64,000 nt of DNA from CAWIHS01 sp963836005 (GTDB lineage Bacteria; Pseudomonadota; Gammaproteobacteria; GRL18). The notes beneath the pieces are model-generated. The model had not been told where the DNA came from, did no database searches, and saw only the letters and a program-made list of their open reading frames with translations. Shown here piece by piece: positions 47,856 to 57,254 of this stretch. Position 1 is the first letter of the stretch, and each line of letters opens with the position of its first letter. Location of the stretch: positions 1,054,001 to 1,118,000 of the forward strand of contig CAWIHS010000002.1 in NCBI GenBank assembly GCA_963836005.1. Reading direction: 5' to 3'. A program made the position numbers and the translations under genes.

Positions 47856-49169
47856 ATGCTGCGAATTATTATCCTGATAGTGTTTCTTTTTCTTAACACC
47901 ACGGTGTTTGCTGTTCTGGAAGTTGAAATTAAGGGTGGATATCAAAGTGCAACGCCGATTGCTATTGTTCCATTTTCGGCGACTCCGCCACTGCAGACGG
48001 TGCCTGTGGATATTGCAAAAATTGTTAGAGATGATCTGGAGCGCAGCGGGTTGTTTATGCCGTTGTCATTTTCCCGACTGCCCGAACATCCGGCTCTGGA
48101 TGCCAGCCCTGACTTTACGCGCTGGAAAAAAACTCAGGCCGAACAGCTGGTGATTGGTTCTGTTACGGCTGACGGAGTGGACAGATATTCGGTCAAATTC
48201 AAATTGTTTGATATTTTCAGTAGTAAGGAAATTCTGGGTTATCAATATCATGTGGATAAAAAAAATCTGCGCCGTGCGGCTCATCAGATCAGTGATCGGA
48301 TCTATAAACGCCTGACGGGTTTTCAAGGTGCGTTTGATACCCTCATTGCCTATGTGATTGTGAACAACGATGCGAACGCAGATAAAAGAATTTATACTTT
48401 GGCCGTAGCAGACTCAGACGGCCATAGTGAACAGGTCATACTGAAATCAAAACAGCCCATTTTGTCACCGTCCTGGTCGCCGGATGGTAAACGTCTGGCC
48501 TATGTGTCGTTTGAAAAAAAACGTTCTATTGTTTACGTTCAGGAACTAAAGACCGGTCAGCGTGAAGAAGTGGCCAAGTTTAAAGGTCTGAACAGCGCAC
48601 CCCGATGGTCTCCTGACGGTAAACGCCTGGCCGTGACACTTTCGAAAGATGGAAACTCTGAAATTTATATTATTTACGTTGCTACGGGCTCATTACAACG
48701 TATTACCAACCATTACGGTATTGATACAGAAGCAGACTGGTCACCCGATGGACGTTCTCTGATCTTTACTTCCGATCGCTCAGGAAAACCGCAGATCTAC
48801 CAGATTGCGGTAGATCAGCGCGGCAAAGCAGGCAATCCCAAACGACTGACCTATAAAGGTGATTATAACTCCGGGGCGACTTTTTCTCCTGATGGAAAGT
48901 ATATTGCGATGGTGACCCGAGAGCATGGCAGTTATCGGATAGCCCTGCTGGAACTGAGCACAAAACATATACAGATTTTAACTGACTCCCAGCTGGATGA
49001 ATCGCCGACATTTGCACCAAACAGCAAAATGGTGCTTTATGCGACCGAGTTACGCGGTAAAGGAATACTCGAAGTTATCGCTGTGGACGGCAGTTATTCC
49101 CCGCAGCGGCTGAGAGTGCTGAGCGGAAATGTGAGAGAGCCGTCATGGTCGCACTTTCGTCCGCAATAA
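47856..49169 (+). CDS. tolB: Tol-Pal periplasmic beta-propeller TolB
   Basis: 437 residues: signal peptide (IIILIVFLFLNTTVFA), N-terminal alpha/beta domain to about residue 165, then WD40-like PD40 repeats with recurring PSWSPDGKRLAYVS, PRWSPDGKRLAV, ADWSPDGRSLIF and ATFSPDGKYIAM. Binds Pal and colicin partners in the periplasm. Intact. Confidence 0.95.
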   Translation: MLRIIILIVFLFLNTTVFAVLEVEIKGGYQSATPIAIVPFSATPPLQTVPVDIAKIVRDDLERSGLFMPLSFSRLPEHPALDASPDFTRWKKTQAEQLVIGSVTADGVDRYSVKFKLFDIFSSKEILGYQYHVDKKNLRRAAHQISDRIYKRLTGFQGAFDTLIAYVIVNNDANADKRIYTLAVADSDGHSEQVILKSKQPILSPSWSPDGKRLAYVSFEKKRSIVYVQELKTGQREEVAKFKGLNSAPRWSPDGKRLAVTLSKDGNSEIYIIYVATGSLQRITNHYGIDTEADWSPDGRSLIFTSDRSGKPQIYQIAVDQRGKAGNPKRLTYKGDYNSGATFSPDGKYIAMVTREHGSYRIALLELSTKHIQILTDSQLDESPTFAPNSKMVLYATELRGKGILEVIAVDGSYSPQRLRVLSGNVREPSWSHFRPQ

Positions 49170-49266
49170 TTCGGGCGAAGATGCACTGATAAATAATGCT
49201 GCATTGAACCTGTGTCGATGATAATGTTACTATTTTAAAATACCTGTAAACTAGGAGGACTATTTA

Positions 49267-49845
49267 ATGAAAGAATTTATTCTATTGTCACTGCTGACTG
49301 CGCTTTTGCTACTGTCAGGTTGTGCCAGTACCAAAGGAAGTGGCTCTGAGGGAAATGGCGCTGAAGGCGGTGATGCAACAGTAGAAGAACGCAGCGGTCA
49401 GGCTGGTGAAGGGTACGAGGGCCAGACCGGCGGGTATGATGATTCAGGCTCAATGGGCGGTTCCAGCCTGGGCAGCTCTGGTAATGACGGTGACCCGCTC
49501 CAGGATCCCAATAGTCCGTTATCTATACGCACTATTTATTTTGACTATGACAGCGCAACCATCTCATCCGAGGGGGAGTCTGCTTTGACGGCCCATGCAG
49601 AATACCTCTCCCTTAATCCAGACAGGCAAATTGTGCTTGAAGGTCATTCCGATGAACGAGGGACTCGTGAGTATAATCTTGCCCTTGGTGAACGCAGGGC
49701 GTTTGCAGTTGAAGAATTTCTGTCTATCTCGGGTGTGCCTGCCGAGCAAATGGAGGTCAGAAGCTATGGTGAGGAAAACCCTGTTTCCATGGGGCATGAA
49801 GAGGCTGGCTGGCAACTCAATCGAAGGGTCGAGCTGCTTTACTAA
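49267..49845 (+). CDS. pal: Peptidoglycan-associated lipoprotein Pal
   Basis: Outer-membrane lipoprotein binding peptidoglycan. Lipobox LLLSGC at the N terminus, a Gly/Ser-rich linker (about residues 25-80, longer than in E. coli), then the OmpA-like domain: IYFDYDSATISSEGESALTA, LEGHSDERGTREYNLALGER, and NRRVELLY. Preceded by AGGAGGA. Confidence 0.95.
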   Translation: MKEFILLSLLTALLLLSGCASTKGSGSEGNGAEGGDATVEERSGQAGEGYEGQTGGYDDSGSMGGSSLGSSGNDGDPLQDPNSPLSIRTIYFDYDSATISSEGESALTAHAEYLSLNPDRQIVLEGHSDERGTREYNLALGERRAFAVEEFLSISGVPAEQMEVRSYGEENPVSMGHEEAGWQLNRRVELLY

Positions 49846-49918
49846 CGTTATACCAGGATGGTCTTTCCTGGCAAAACATAGCTGTCTGATTTAATCTGTT
49901 TATTTTTTTGAGAAAATA

Positions 49919-50929
49919 ATGAGAAACTCTACTAACCAATATACGCTGACATTTGCTGTAATCATCTTATCCGTTACGCTGTTTTCTCCACTGATGAGTC
50001 AGGCAGCAGGACAAGCTTCCCTGGAAAACCGGGTAGAGCGCCTGGAGCGTCTCATGAGTTCAGAGAAACAGTCTGATCTGCTTGCCCGTTTCAATCAGCT
50101 GCAGCAGGAAAATCAGCAACTCAGAAATATGCTGGAAGAGCAAAGCTATCAGCTGCAGTCACTGAAAAAACAACAACGTGATTTGTATAAAGATTTAACC
50201 CGGCGTATGAATCAAATGGGCAAGGGCGATTCGAGGAGTTCTATTTCTTCAGTATCGGCTGCTTCTGATGCGCAACAGCAACAGCCTGTTGCTGTATCTT
50301 CAACCGCTGTAAAATCTTCAACTTCAAAGCCTCAGACGAGCTCAGTGATTAAACCGGTAAGCACTGTACCTTCGGCTTCTGCTGCAGTGAAATCTGGCGG
50401 TGTTGAAATCATTGACAAATCTATTCATGTAAATGGAGATGAGTCTGACGAACAGGCTTATATCGAGCCAGTATCAGTGCCTGCAAGGCCAGACGTTGAG
50501 AGTGCTGAACCGAAAAGCTCTGTGTATGTTGCTCAGCCGATGTCAGCAAAAGAACGTCAGGCAGAGCAGGTGGCCTATCAAAAAGCCTATGATGAACTCA
50601 GGGCTCAGCATTATGTTAAGTCGCGGGATTCATTTTCTGCATTTATTCAGCAATACCCTCATGGCCGATATGCTCATATTGCCCAATACTGGGTAGCCGA
50701 GTCCAGCTTTGCACAAAAAGATTATCAGCAAGCCATTTTGGATTATCAACACCTGATAGACTTCTATCCAGATAGCCCAAAACGGATCGAATCCCAGCTA
50801 AAAAAAGCCTATTGTTATAATGATCTGGGTAATAAAGAAAAGGCCAGAGAAAACCTGCAGTTACTCATAGCACAATACCCCGATTCCACGGAAGCCACGC
50901 AGGCAAAGCGGCTATTGAAAAACCTGTAA
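49919..50929 (+). CDS. cpoB: Cell division coordinator CpoB (YbgF)
   Basis: Periplasmic protein coordinating PBP1B and Tol. Signal peptide to about residue 31 (LMSQAAGQA), coiled-coil trimerisation region RVERLERLMSSEKQSDLL through about 110, a Ser/Ala/Pro-rich linker, then C-terminal TPRs (YQKAYDELRAQHYVKSRDSF, AEATQAKRLL-like end). 336 residues, longer than E. coli because of the linker. Last gene of tol-pal. Confidence 0.92.
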   Translation: MRNSTNQYTLTFAVIILSVTLFSPLMSQAAGQASLENRVERLERLMSSEKQSDLLARFNQLQQENQQLRNMLEEQSYQLQSLKKQQRDLYKDLTRRMNQMGKGDSRSSISSVSAASDAQQQQPVAVSSTAVKSSTSKPQTSSVIKPVSTVPSASAAVKSGGVEIIDKSIHVNGDESDEQAYIEPVSVPARPDVESAEPKSSVYVAQPMSAKERQAEQVAYQKAYDELRAQHYVKSRDSFSAFIQQYPHGRYAHIAQYWVAESSFAQKDYQQAILDYQHLIDFYPDSPKRIESQLKKAYCYNDLGNKEKARENLQLLIAQYPDSTEATQAKRLLKNL

Positions 50930-51031
50930 ACACAGACGTGGCAAACTTTTAGCTGAGTTTTTTCGCTTATCCTTCGCAGATAAAAATGCAGTTAAGACGG
51001 CATAAAAAGAGCACATTTTTATAAAAAAAGC

Positions 51032-51059
51032 TTGCCATAACTAAAAAAAACGGTAGAAT
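51032..51059 (+). promoter_or_regulatory. Sigma-70 promoter of tRNA-Lys
   Basis: TTGCCA (51032-51037) and TAGAAT (51054-51059) with 16-bp spacing, ending about 43 bp before the mature tRNA 5' end. Confidence 0.6.
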
Positions 51060-51102
51060 ATGCGCATCTTAAAGGACGGCTATACGCCATAACCTGCATA
51101 AT

Positions 51103-51178
51103 GGGCTGTTAGCTCAGTTGGTAGAGCAGTGGACTTTTAATCCATTGGTCGAGAGTTCGAGTCTCTCACAGCCCACCA
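51103..51178 (+). tRNA. tRNA-Lys (anticodon TTT)
   Basis: 76 bases including the encoded CCA. Acceptor GGGCTGT pairs with ACAGCCC; the D-arm holds AGCTCAGTTGGTAGAGC; the anticodon loop is CTTTTAA (TTT at 34-36); the T-arm has GTTCGAG. All stems fold. The accessory, IS-rich DNA begins 36 bp downstream. Confidence 0.97.
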
Positions 51179-51421
51179 TTATATTGCCTTGTAAATCAAA
51201 AACATAAGAAAATTGGCTCTTCTCCGCTCTGATGAGTGAGAAGAGATGCTATTACTCACGAAACCTGTTGAAATATAAAGCTTCTGAAGGTTTTATAAGC
51301 AATAAGAAATATGAGTATCAACATCTCACCCAGTATTTTGGGCCTGACTGGCCAGAGAGTCAATGAAATAACCCTGAATAAACACCCTAAGACAGTTCAT
51401 ATTATCTGTCAAAGAGATAAA

Positions 51422-53108
51422 CCTATTTTAATCAGTTCAAAATGGTCTAAAATGTCAAGTATTTGAAATTAAGGACAAATTGATGGTACTTCCCCCAGAA
51501 TCCGATCACCCAACGGGTGAACAACTCCCTGTTAGCAGAAATCCGCTGTCTGAAGCAGTTGAAGTGGATACTTTTGCTGGAAAACTCCATATTGAATGGG
51601 ATTCTAGTGCTGCTGTAACCCCCATGGGCCAGCTGCCATTTTTTATCCAGTTTTTGAAGTTAGGAGGCCGTTTTGATCCTTGGGTTAAAGACTGTCCATT
51701 GTCTTATCGAAGTAATAATGCTCCTAAAAAAGTCAATATTCTGGGTTCACTCTTTCTGTCAATTTTATCAGGGCATAAACGCTATGCTCATATCACCAAC
51801 CTGATGAGTGATCAAGTGAATTCCAGATTATTGGGAATGACCAAAGTTGTCAGTGATGATTCTGCTCGCAGAGGCTTACAAAAAATTGAAGAAAAAGCAG
51901 GAATAGAGTGGCTACAGAATCATTTACAATCCTGTTATGAACCCTTGTTAACAGCCCCCTGGATTTTAGATGTTGATGTCACAGTAAAACCACTTTATGG
52001 TCAGCAGCAGGGAGCAAAGATTGGCTATAATCCACAAAAACCCGGAAGACCTTCTCATACCTATCATACTTACATGATGTCCAACTTACGTCTGGTATTA
52101 GAGGTTGAAGTTCAAGCAGGTGATCAGTCTAATTCATGTCATTCAATGCCTGGTTTAATTTCTTTGCTACATCGATTACCTGCTAATGGAAAACCGTCCT
52201 TTGTGCGAGGAGATATTGCCTGGGGAACTGATAACGTAATGACGCAACTGGAAGAGCTCGAACAAAATTATTTGTTCAAACTAAAAAAATCAAAAAATGT
52301 TAAGGAGCTCATATACAAGCATCATTGTTTAGGTGAATGGTATTACCTGAATAAGGAATGGGAAGCAAAAGAGGATGACATACAGTTGCAAGGCTGGGAA
52401 AAAGAACGCCGTGTAGTTATTGTCAGAAGACGCTTATCCAGTGACAATATTATTGGCTTTGAATCTAACAACCAACTGCAACAACAGCTGGCATTGGTTG
52501 ATGGACCTGAAGACATAAGAGCTTATGAATACTCTGTTCTGATCACTGACTTAGAAGACGATCTGGTCACCATTTTTCATCATTACCGTGACCGGGCAGA
52601 TTGTGAAAATAATTTTGATGAGTTAAAAAATCAATGGGGCTGGGGTGGTTATACAACGCACAAAATAAAGAGCTGTCAGTTCATGGCTCGTATAATTGCA
52701 TTGGTGTGTAATTGGTGGAACTTATTTGTCCGTTTAGCCATCCCTCATAAACATCATGAAGCGATTACCAGTCGCCCCTTGTTGCTCAGTAGTGTCGGTC
52801 GTTTAACTGAACACAGTCGTCAAAAGAGAATGGTGATCACCAGCACACATGGTGATATCTCTACATTAAAATTAGCTTACACTCGACTGGTTGAGTTTTT
52901 TGATGAGCTAAAAGTGAATGCGCCGCAGTTGAGTTATTATGAATGTTGGAGTCGTATTTTAGCTAAAGCAATGGAGAAATTTAAGGTTAATTTGAGGTGC
53001 GATAAGTATATGGAATTGCCTGCACCTGCGTAGCACGAAAATTACCGAAAATTGAGGTGATTTTATGCTGGACTGAACGTCATGGCAGGATTAACTGATG
53101 ATTTTAGG
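51422..53108 (+). mobile_element. Nested insertion sequence, IS1380-like, with 5-bp target duplication
   Basis: 1687 bp. The left end CCTATTTTAATCAGTT and the right end (complement CCTAAAATCATCAGTT) match at 13 of 16. ATAAA lies on both sides (51417-51421, 53109-53113). Contains one intact transposase. Its end sequence CCTA and its length suit the IS1380 group. Confidence 0.85.
51480..53033 (+). CDS. DDE transposase, IS1380-like (IS4 superfamily)
   Basis: 517 residues, intact. First catalytic Asp in APWILDVDVTVKPLYGQQ with IGYNPQKPGRPSHTYHTYMM, second in FVRGDIAWGTDN, and the Glu motif DRADCENNFDELKNQWGWGG. These phrases are typical of IS1380-like transposases. Start at 51480 (ATGATGG region has ATG two bases into the listed frame; TTG upstream is also possible). 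Since it is intact within the nested IS, this element may still be mobile. Confidence 0.85.
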   Translation: MMVLPPESDHPTGEQLPVSRNPLSEAVEVDTFAGKLHIEWDSSAAVTPMGQLPFFIQFLKLGGRFDPWVKDCPLSYRSNNAPKKVNILGSLFLSILSGHKRYAHITNLMSDQVNSRLLGMTKVVSDDSARRGLQKIEEKAGIEWLQNHLQSCYEPLLTAPWILDVDVTVKPLYGQQQGAKIGYNPQKPGRPSHTYHTYMMSNLRLVLEVEVQAGDQSNSCHSMPGLISLLHRLPANGKPSFVRGDIAWGTDNVMTQLEELEQNYLFKLKKSKNVKELIYKHHCLGEWYYLNKEWEAKEDDIQLQGWEKERRVVIVRRRLSSDNIIGFESNNQLQQQLALVDGPEDIRAYEYSVLITDLEDDLVTIFHHYRDRADCENNFDELKNQWGWGGYTTHKIKSCQFMARIIALVCNWWNLFVRLAIPHKHHEAITSRPLLLSSVGRLTEHSRQKRMVITSTHGDISTLKLAYTRLVEFFDELKVNAPQLSYYECWSRILAKAMEKFKVNLRCDKYMELPAPA

Positions 53109-54392
53109 ATAAACGTAGAAAAGCCATTGATTTGTTAAGTGGTCAACGAGAAACGATTAACCGATATATTCAAAGACAAGTACGTGACGTCCCGTTTATG
53201 GGCTATCCCTGTTATGTTGAAATAGAGTTAGCTCAGGTTTTTCTCAGCAAAAATGAACGCCGAATAGAGCACTGTGATTTTGTTGATAAAGGCTGCCGAT
53301 TTACTCAAAGGTTTTGCCAACTGATCAGTGGACTTTGCCGTCATATGAGCATTCAGGCTGTTTCCAGACACCTTGGAATACGTTGGGAAACAGTCAAGAA
53401 TATTGATAAAGCTTATCTTGAAAAGACATTACCAGCACTGGAACCAGAAAAATTAAGCAACCTGAAATACATTGGGGTTGATGAAGTGGCCAGAGCAAAG
53501 GGTCATGATTATATGACCGTCATTTATGATATGGTTGAAGGCCATTTAATCGGAGTAGTAACTGGACGAACATCGGATGTGTTTACAAAGTTCTTAAAAC
53601 GAATACCCAAGGAAACTGCTGAAAAAATAGAGGCTGTCGCACTGGATATGGGGCCAGCCTATCAAAAATCAGTGAGAGAAATCCTGCCCAATGCTGACAT
53701 TGTATTTGACCGGTTTCATGTCATGAAAAACTTCTCCAATGTGATAAAAAATCAGAGAAGAATTGAGTTCAGAAAAGCAAACATGGCAGGAAAGAATTTA
53801 CTCAAGGGAAGCTATTACCTGTGGCTAAAAAATGAAAAGAAGCTCACAGAGAAACAATCAGGGCAATTGGACAATATACTATCAGAAAACCAGAATTTAA
53901 ACATACTGTATCTGATGAAAGAGCAACTGCAAGCGTTATGGAACAATACGGATGTTGACGAGATGAAAGCAGAACTTGAATACTGGTGCAACATGGCTGA
54001 TCAAACAAATATGACCTATTTAAAAACATTTGCCAAGTCACTGAGTAAAGAACAAAGAGGGCATTTGCAACTATGCAAAACATCAGCTGACATGAGCCAG
54101 AATTGAAGCAGGCAATGTCAGCATTGGCTTAATAAGAAAAAGAGCCAGGGGCATTCGGGATACCGAATATTTTAAACTGAAAATCAGGCAAACCTCCATT
54201 CCTGATGAGCAGAGTATGTTCTATTTTGGACAAAATCTCACTCATTAAAGCGGAGAAAAACCTCTAAAGTATTAATTTCATATAAAAAAATCAACAACTT
54301 AAAATTGGCTAAGAATGATAGTTTTTTGCATCCCAACATCATAATAGCTTACTATGACGAGTCATAAAAACCGTATTAAGGAGATTCTGCGA

Positions 54393-56003
54393 ATGAACTA
54401 TAAAACACGACAAATGCTAAATGGTTTCAAACTTTTACCGGTAGTCCTCACCGCCTTTGCTTCAACACTTTCATTTGCCAGCACTGCGGAAAAGCCCAAT
54501 ATCCTTGTTATTATGAGTGATGATGTCGGCTATTGGAATGTCAGTCACAACAACCGCGGTATGATGGGGTATAAAACACCCAATATCGACCGTATTGCCA
54601 CTGAAGGACTGAGTTTTACTGATTACTATGCTGAGCAGAGCTGTACTGCCGGACGTTCAGCTTTTATAACCGGACAGCATCCCGTTCGAACCGGTTTGAC
54701 TAAAGTCGGCATGCCTGGTGCTGCGCAAGGTCTTCAGAAAGAAGATCCTACTATCGCCGAGTTACTCAAGCCTCTTGGTTACGTCACTGGACAATTTGGT
54801 AAAAATCATCTGGGTGACAGAAACGAATTCTTTCCAACCGTTCACGGTTTTGATGAATTTTATGGAAATCTCTATCATCTGAACATTGAAGAAGAGCCGG
54901 AATTACCTGATTTTCCCACCGGAGAAATGCGCGATAAAATCGCTCCTCGCGGCGTATTCAAATGTGTTGCAACCGACACCTATGACAAAACTGAAGTGCC
55001 TCGTTTCGGAGCCTGGGGGAAGCAGTCTTGTGAAGATACCGGTCCACTGACCAAAAAACGTATGGAGACGATTGACGAAGAAGTTCTGGGCGTGACTAAA
55101 GACTTCATTAAGCGAGCCGTTAAAGATGACAAACCATTTTTTGTCTGGTTCAACGCCACACGTATGCACGTTTTTACTCATCTTAAAAAAGAATCTGAAG
55201 GAAAAACCGGACATGGCATTTTTGCAGACGGAATGGTCGAGCATGATGGACATGTTGGTGAGCTGCTTGATTATCTTGATGAGTTGAAAATTTCAGATAA
55301 TACCATCGTTATTTGGAGTACGGACAATGGTGCTGAAGTTTTCACCTGGCCTGATGGTGGTACCACTCCGTTTCACGGTGAAAAGGCGACAACCTGGGAA
55401 GGTGGTTTCCGAGTTCCGACAGTTGTTCGCTGGCCCGGAAAGATTCCAGCCGGAAAAATTTCCAATGGTATCGTCTCTCACATGGACTGGATGCCGACTC
55501 TGTTGGCCGCTGTGGGTGCGGACAATATTAAAGAAGACTTGCTGAAGGGCTATAAAGCTGGTGACAAAGAATTCAAGGTTCACCTGGATGGTTACAATAT
55601 GCTTGACTACTTCAAGAACGGCGGCGAAGGAGCCGGACCAAGAAAAGAAATTTACTACTTCACGGATATCGGTAAACTCGCTGCTGTACGACATAATGAC
55701 TTTAAAGTACATTTCATGATCCAGGAAGCACATGGATTTGATGTCTGGAAAAACCCTTATACCGAACTTTCCTGGCCCTCTTTAGTTGATTTACGAGCTG
55801 ATCCATTTGAGCGTGCAATGCATGAATCAATTGGCTGGGGTATGTGGTCAACAAAACGCATGTATGTGCTTAGCGCAGCAGCTGTTGTAGCTACAGACTT
55901 TTTGAAGACATTCCTGGATTTTCCACAGCGCCAAGCACCGGGCAGCTTTAATGTTGACAATATTATGACCCAACTTGAAGCGGTTCGTGCGGCTGGGCAG
56001 TAG
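54393..56003 (+). CDS. Secreted arylsulfatase-type sulfatase
   Basis: Alkaline-phosphatase superfamily, about 536 residues. The start at 54393 is preferred over 54354 because AAGGAGA precedes it and a clean signal peptide follows (MNYKTRQMLNGFKLL to ASTLSFASTA). Metal site PNILVIMSDDVGYWN; formylglycine motif CTAGR in EQSCTAGRSAFITGQHPVRT, where Cys becomes the catalytic residue; FGKNHLGD and STDNGAEVF further on. Periplasmic; an FGE or anSME activator is needed but not in the window. Lies between the ISL3 element and the matching miniature element, so possibly acquired. Substrate unknown. Confidence 0.88.
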   Translation: MNYKTRQMLNGFKLLPVVLTAFASTLSFASTAEKPNILVIMSDDVGYWNVSHNNRGMMGYKTPNIDRIATEGLSFTDYYAEQSCTAGRSAFITGQHPVRTGLTKVGMPGAAQGLQKEDPTIAELLKPLGYVTGQFGKNHLGDRNEFFPTVHGFDEFYGNLYHLNIEEEPELPDFPTGEMRDKIAPRGVFKCVATDTYDKTEVPRFGAWGKQSCEDTGPLTKKRMETIDEEVLGVTKDFIKRAVKDDKPFFVWFNATRMHVFTHLKKESEGKTGHGIFADGMVEHDGHVGELLDYLDELKISDNTIVIWSTDNGAEVFTWPDGGTTPFHGEKATTWEGGFRVPTVVRWPGKIPAGKISNGIVSHMDWMPTLLAAVGADNIKEDLLKGYKAGDKEFKVHLDGYNMLDYFKNGGEGAGPRKEIYYFTDIGKLAAVRHNDFKVHFMIQEAHGFDVWKNPYTELSWPSLVDLRADPFERAMHESIGWGMWSTKRMYVLSAAAVVATDFLKTFLDFPQRQAPGSFNVDNIMTQLEAVRAAGQ

Positions 56004-56109
56004 AATTCAACGATTAATTAACTGATAAATTTAGCTGATGTGTGCTTAATATTGCATGCGTTAGCTTGGGAGTGAAAATGCGTAATTACCAGATCTGATC
56101 TTCTTAACC

Positions 56110-56290
56110 ACGTTGATCATGATAGTTTGATTTAGGTGCGCATTTAGGCAATTCAGGGCCAAAATAGAGATCAACCGATCCATCTTTGTTCTTTATTCAA
56201 GTTATCCAGAGACCCAATTGATGGAAACGGCTGGCCATTTTAGTCACCATAAATATTATTAAATCTGACTGCTTATTGTACAATTCACCC
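56110..56290 (-). pseudogene. Remnant of a DUF1254/DUF1214 protein C terminus
   Basis: Minus-strand frames read NGQPFPSIGSLDNL and, one base out of phase, NKDGSVDLYFGPELPK followed by KSNYHDQ. This order matches the C-terminal domain of DUF1254/DUF1214 proteins (usually NGQPFPS..., then DGSVDLYFGP-APAGKESNW). Stops and frame changes lie on both sides. The rest of the gene is gone. Recognition is from memory of the family, not a search. Confidence 0.55.
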
Positions 56291-56357
56291 ATTTTACTAG
56301 ACGTAAAAATTTGAATATCTATTGGCTTGAAATGTCTGCTTTTTTTATAAAACTTTA

Positions 56358-56566
56358 GGCTCTTCTCCGCTTTGATGAGTGAACTTTTTGTATATATTGT
56401 TTTACAAAGCTAATTACTGTCTGGCTGAGAGCCAGAACGCTGGTCATAAGTAATTTTTATAAATAATATAAATTACAAAAAGACTTTTAATAAGAAAAGA
56501 GCTTATGTATCAACGTTTAATAACGCTTTGAACAAATTTTCTCACTCATCAAAGCGGAGAAGAACC
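56358..56566. mobile_element. 209-bp miniature element with ISL3-type ends
   Basis: Begins GGCTCTTCTCCGC and ends with its inverted copy; about 24 of the terminal 26 bp match. The ends are nearly the same as those of the ISL3 element at 51215-54262, so that transposase could mobilise it. No open frame inside. No 8-bp target duplication is visible (AAACTTTA left, GTTTAATA right), consistent with later rearrangement. Confidence 0.82.
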
Positions 56567-56567
56567 G

Positions 56568-56975
56568 TTTAATAAGCTTATAGATGATTTAAATGAAGGT
56601 GATACATTAATCGTTTACCATGTCAGTCGTCTTGGTAGAAAAACTAGCGAAGTACTTGAAACTGTTGAGTGCTTACAAAGAAAGGGTGTATCAGTCTATG
56701 TAGATCAATTGCAATGTATTGACATTACCTCTGGTGTCGGAAAGCTTTTATTCACTATGTTGTCTGGTTTGGCTGAACTTGAACGTGAGCAAATGTTAGA
56801 ACGACAACGCATTGGTATTAATAGAGCTAAATTGGAGGGTAAACATAAGGGTCGTAAACCAGTTGATGATGAGGTGATTGATTCTGCACGTACATTAGTT
56901 GCAGCTGGTATGAGTAAAGAAAAAGTTGCTAAACAACTAGGTGTTGGCGTGGCTACTCTTTATCGTAGGTTGTGA
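56568..56975 (+). pseudogene. Serine recombinase (resolvase/invertase), N terminus lost
   Basis: Reads FNKLIDDLNEGDTLIVYHVS, SRLGRKTSEVLETVECL, TSGVGKLLFTMLSGLAELER, RQRIGINRAKLEGKHKGRKP and a C-terminal helix-turn-helix (GMSKEKVAKQLGVGVATLYRRL). About the first 45 residues, including the catalytic serine (YxRVS motif), are missing; the miniature element lies at the break. No N-terminal part is found on the other side, so DNA was lost. The protein could still bind DNA but not recombine. Confidence 0.85.
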
Positions 56976-57005
56976 GAGTTAACATACCTAACGAATGGAC
57001 ACAAA

Positions 57006-57058
57006 TGGACAGTAGTCAGTTTAATAAAATCAATAACTTAGTGCAAACTGACTGTCCA
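57006..57058. repeat. Inverted repeat after the resolvase remnant
   Basis: TGGACAGTAGTCAGTTT pairs with AAACTGACTGTCCA 22 bp later, with a 3-base bulge. It could be a terminator or part of a recombination/transposon end. Confidence 0.5.
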
Positions 57059-57140
57059 TCAAGATTCTATAATTAATGGTCATTTTAATCCATAATTGCC
57101 ATTCATTTAATAGAGATATAAATATCAACACATAACTTGA

Positions 57141-57168
57141 GTTCACAGATTGAAGTATATAGTTAAAA
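57141..57168 (+). repeat. Direct repeat, left copy, flanking hrpB
   Basis: Contains TTGAAGTATATAGTTAAAA; a second copy at 61010-61036 differs at two positions plus one gap over about 27 bp. The pair encloses hrpB and its insert. Confidence 0.5.
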
Positions 57169-57239
57169 TGTCACTCATCTCCCAGAGGGAGAGGGAATAA
57201 ACGTATGCTCTTTATGATCATTTTTATGCATTAAACTTC

Positions 57240-57248
57240 TGTTATAAT
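57240..57248 (+). promoter_or_regulatory. Extended -10 promoter at hrpB
   Basis: TGTTATAAT (TGn plus TATAAT) with no good -35. Its end is only six bases before the hrpB ATG, so transcription should start at or beside the start codon, giving a leaderless mRNA. Confidence 0.6.
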
Positions 57249-57254
57249 ACATCA

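Larger units (their letters stand above)
51311..54240 (+). pseudogene. ISL3-family transposase, split by a nested IS and frameshifted
   Basis: The first 37 codons (MSINISPSILGLTGQRVNEI ... CQRDK, 51311-51421) are separated by the nested IS from codon 38 onward (RRKAIDLLSGQRETI, 53114). Removing the IS and one ATAAA copy rejoins them in frame. The core has YIGVDEVARAKGHDYMTVIY and VALDMGPAYQKSVREI, and DRFHVMKNF, the ISL3 DDE motifs. Near 54060 a frameshift and then a TGA break the end, which still reads ARIEAGNVSIG and RARGIRDTEYFKLKI. Confidence 0.85.
51215..54262 (+). mobile_element. ISL3-type insertion sequence, interrupted by a nested IS
   Basis: Left end GGCTCTTCTCCGC at 51215 and an inverted right end (GCGGAGAAAAACC) finishing at 54262 share about 26 bp with a few mismatches. 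ISL3 elements typically begin GGCTCTT. Without the 1687-bp nested IS and its 5-bp duplication the element would be about 1356 bp. No clear 8-bp target duplication flanks it (AGAAAATT left, TCTAAAGT right). Both insertion and C-terminal frame damage make it inactive by itself. Confidence 0.78.

Noticed and set aside
51103..51178. tRNA-Lys as an att site of an integrative element
   Set aside because: No tyrosine integrase next to it and no second copy of the tRNA 3' end in the window.
54290..54312. AAAATTGGCT near 54303 as a duplication of the ISL3 left flank
   Set aside because: The match includes the first bases of the IS itself and does not lie next to the right end.
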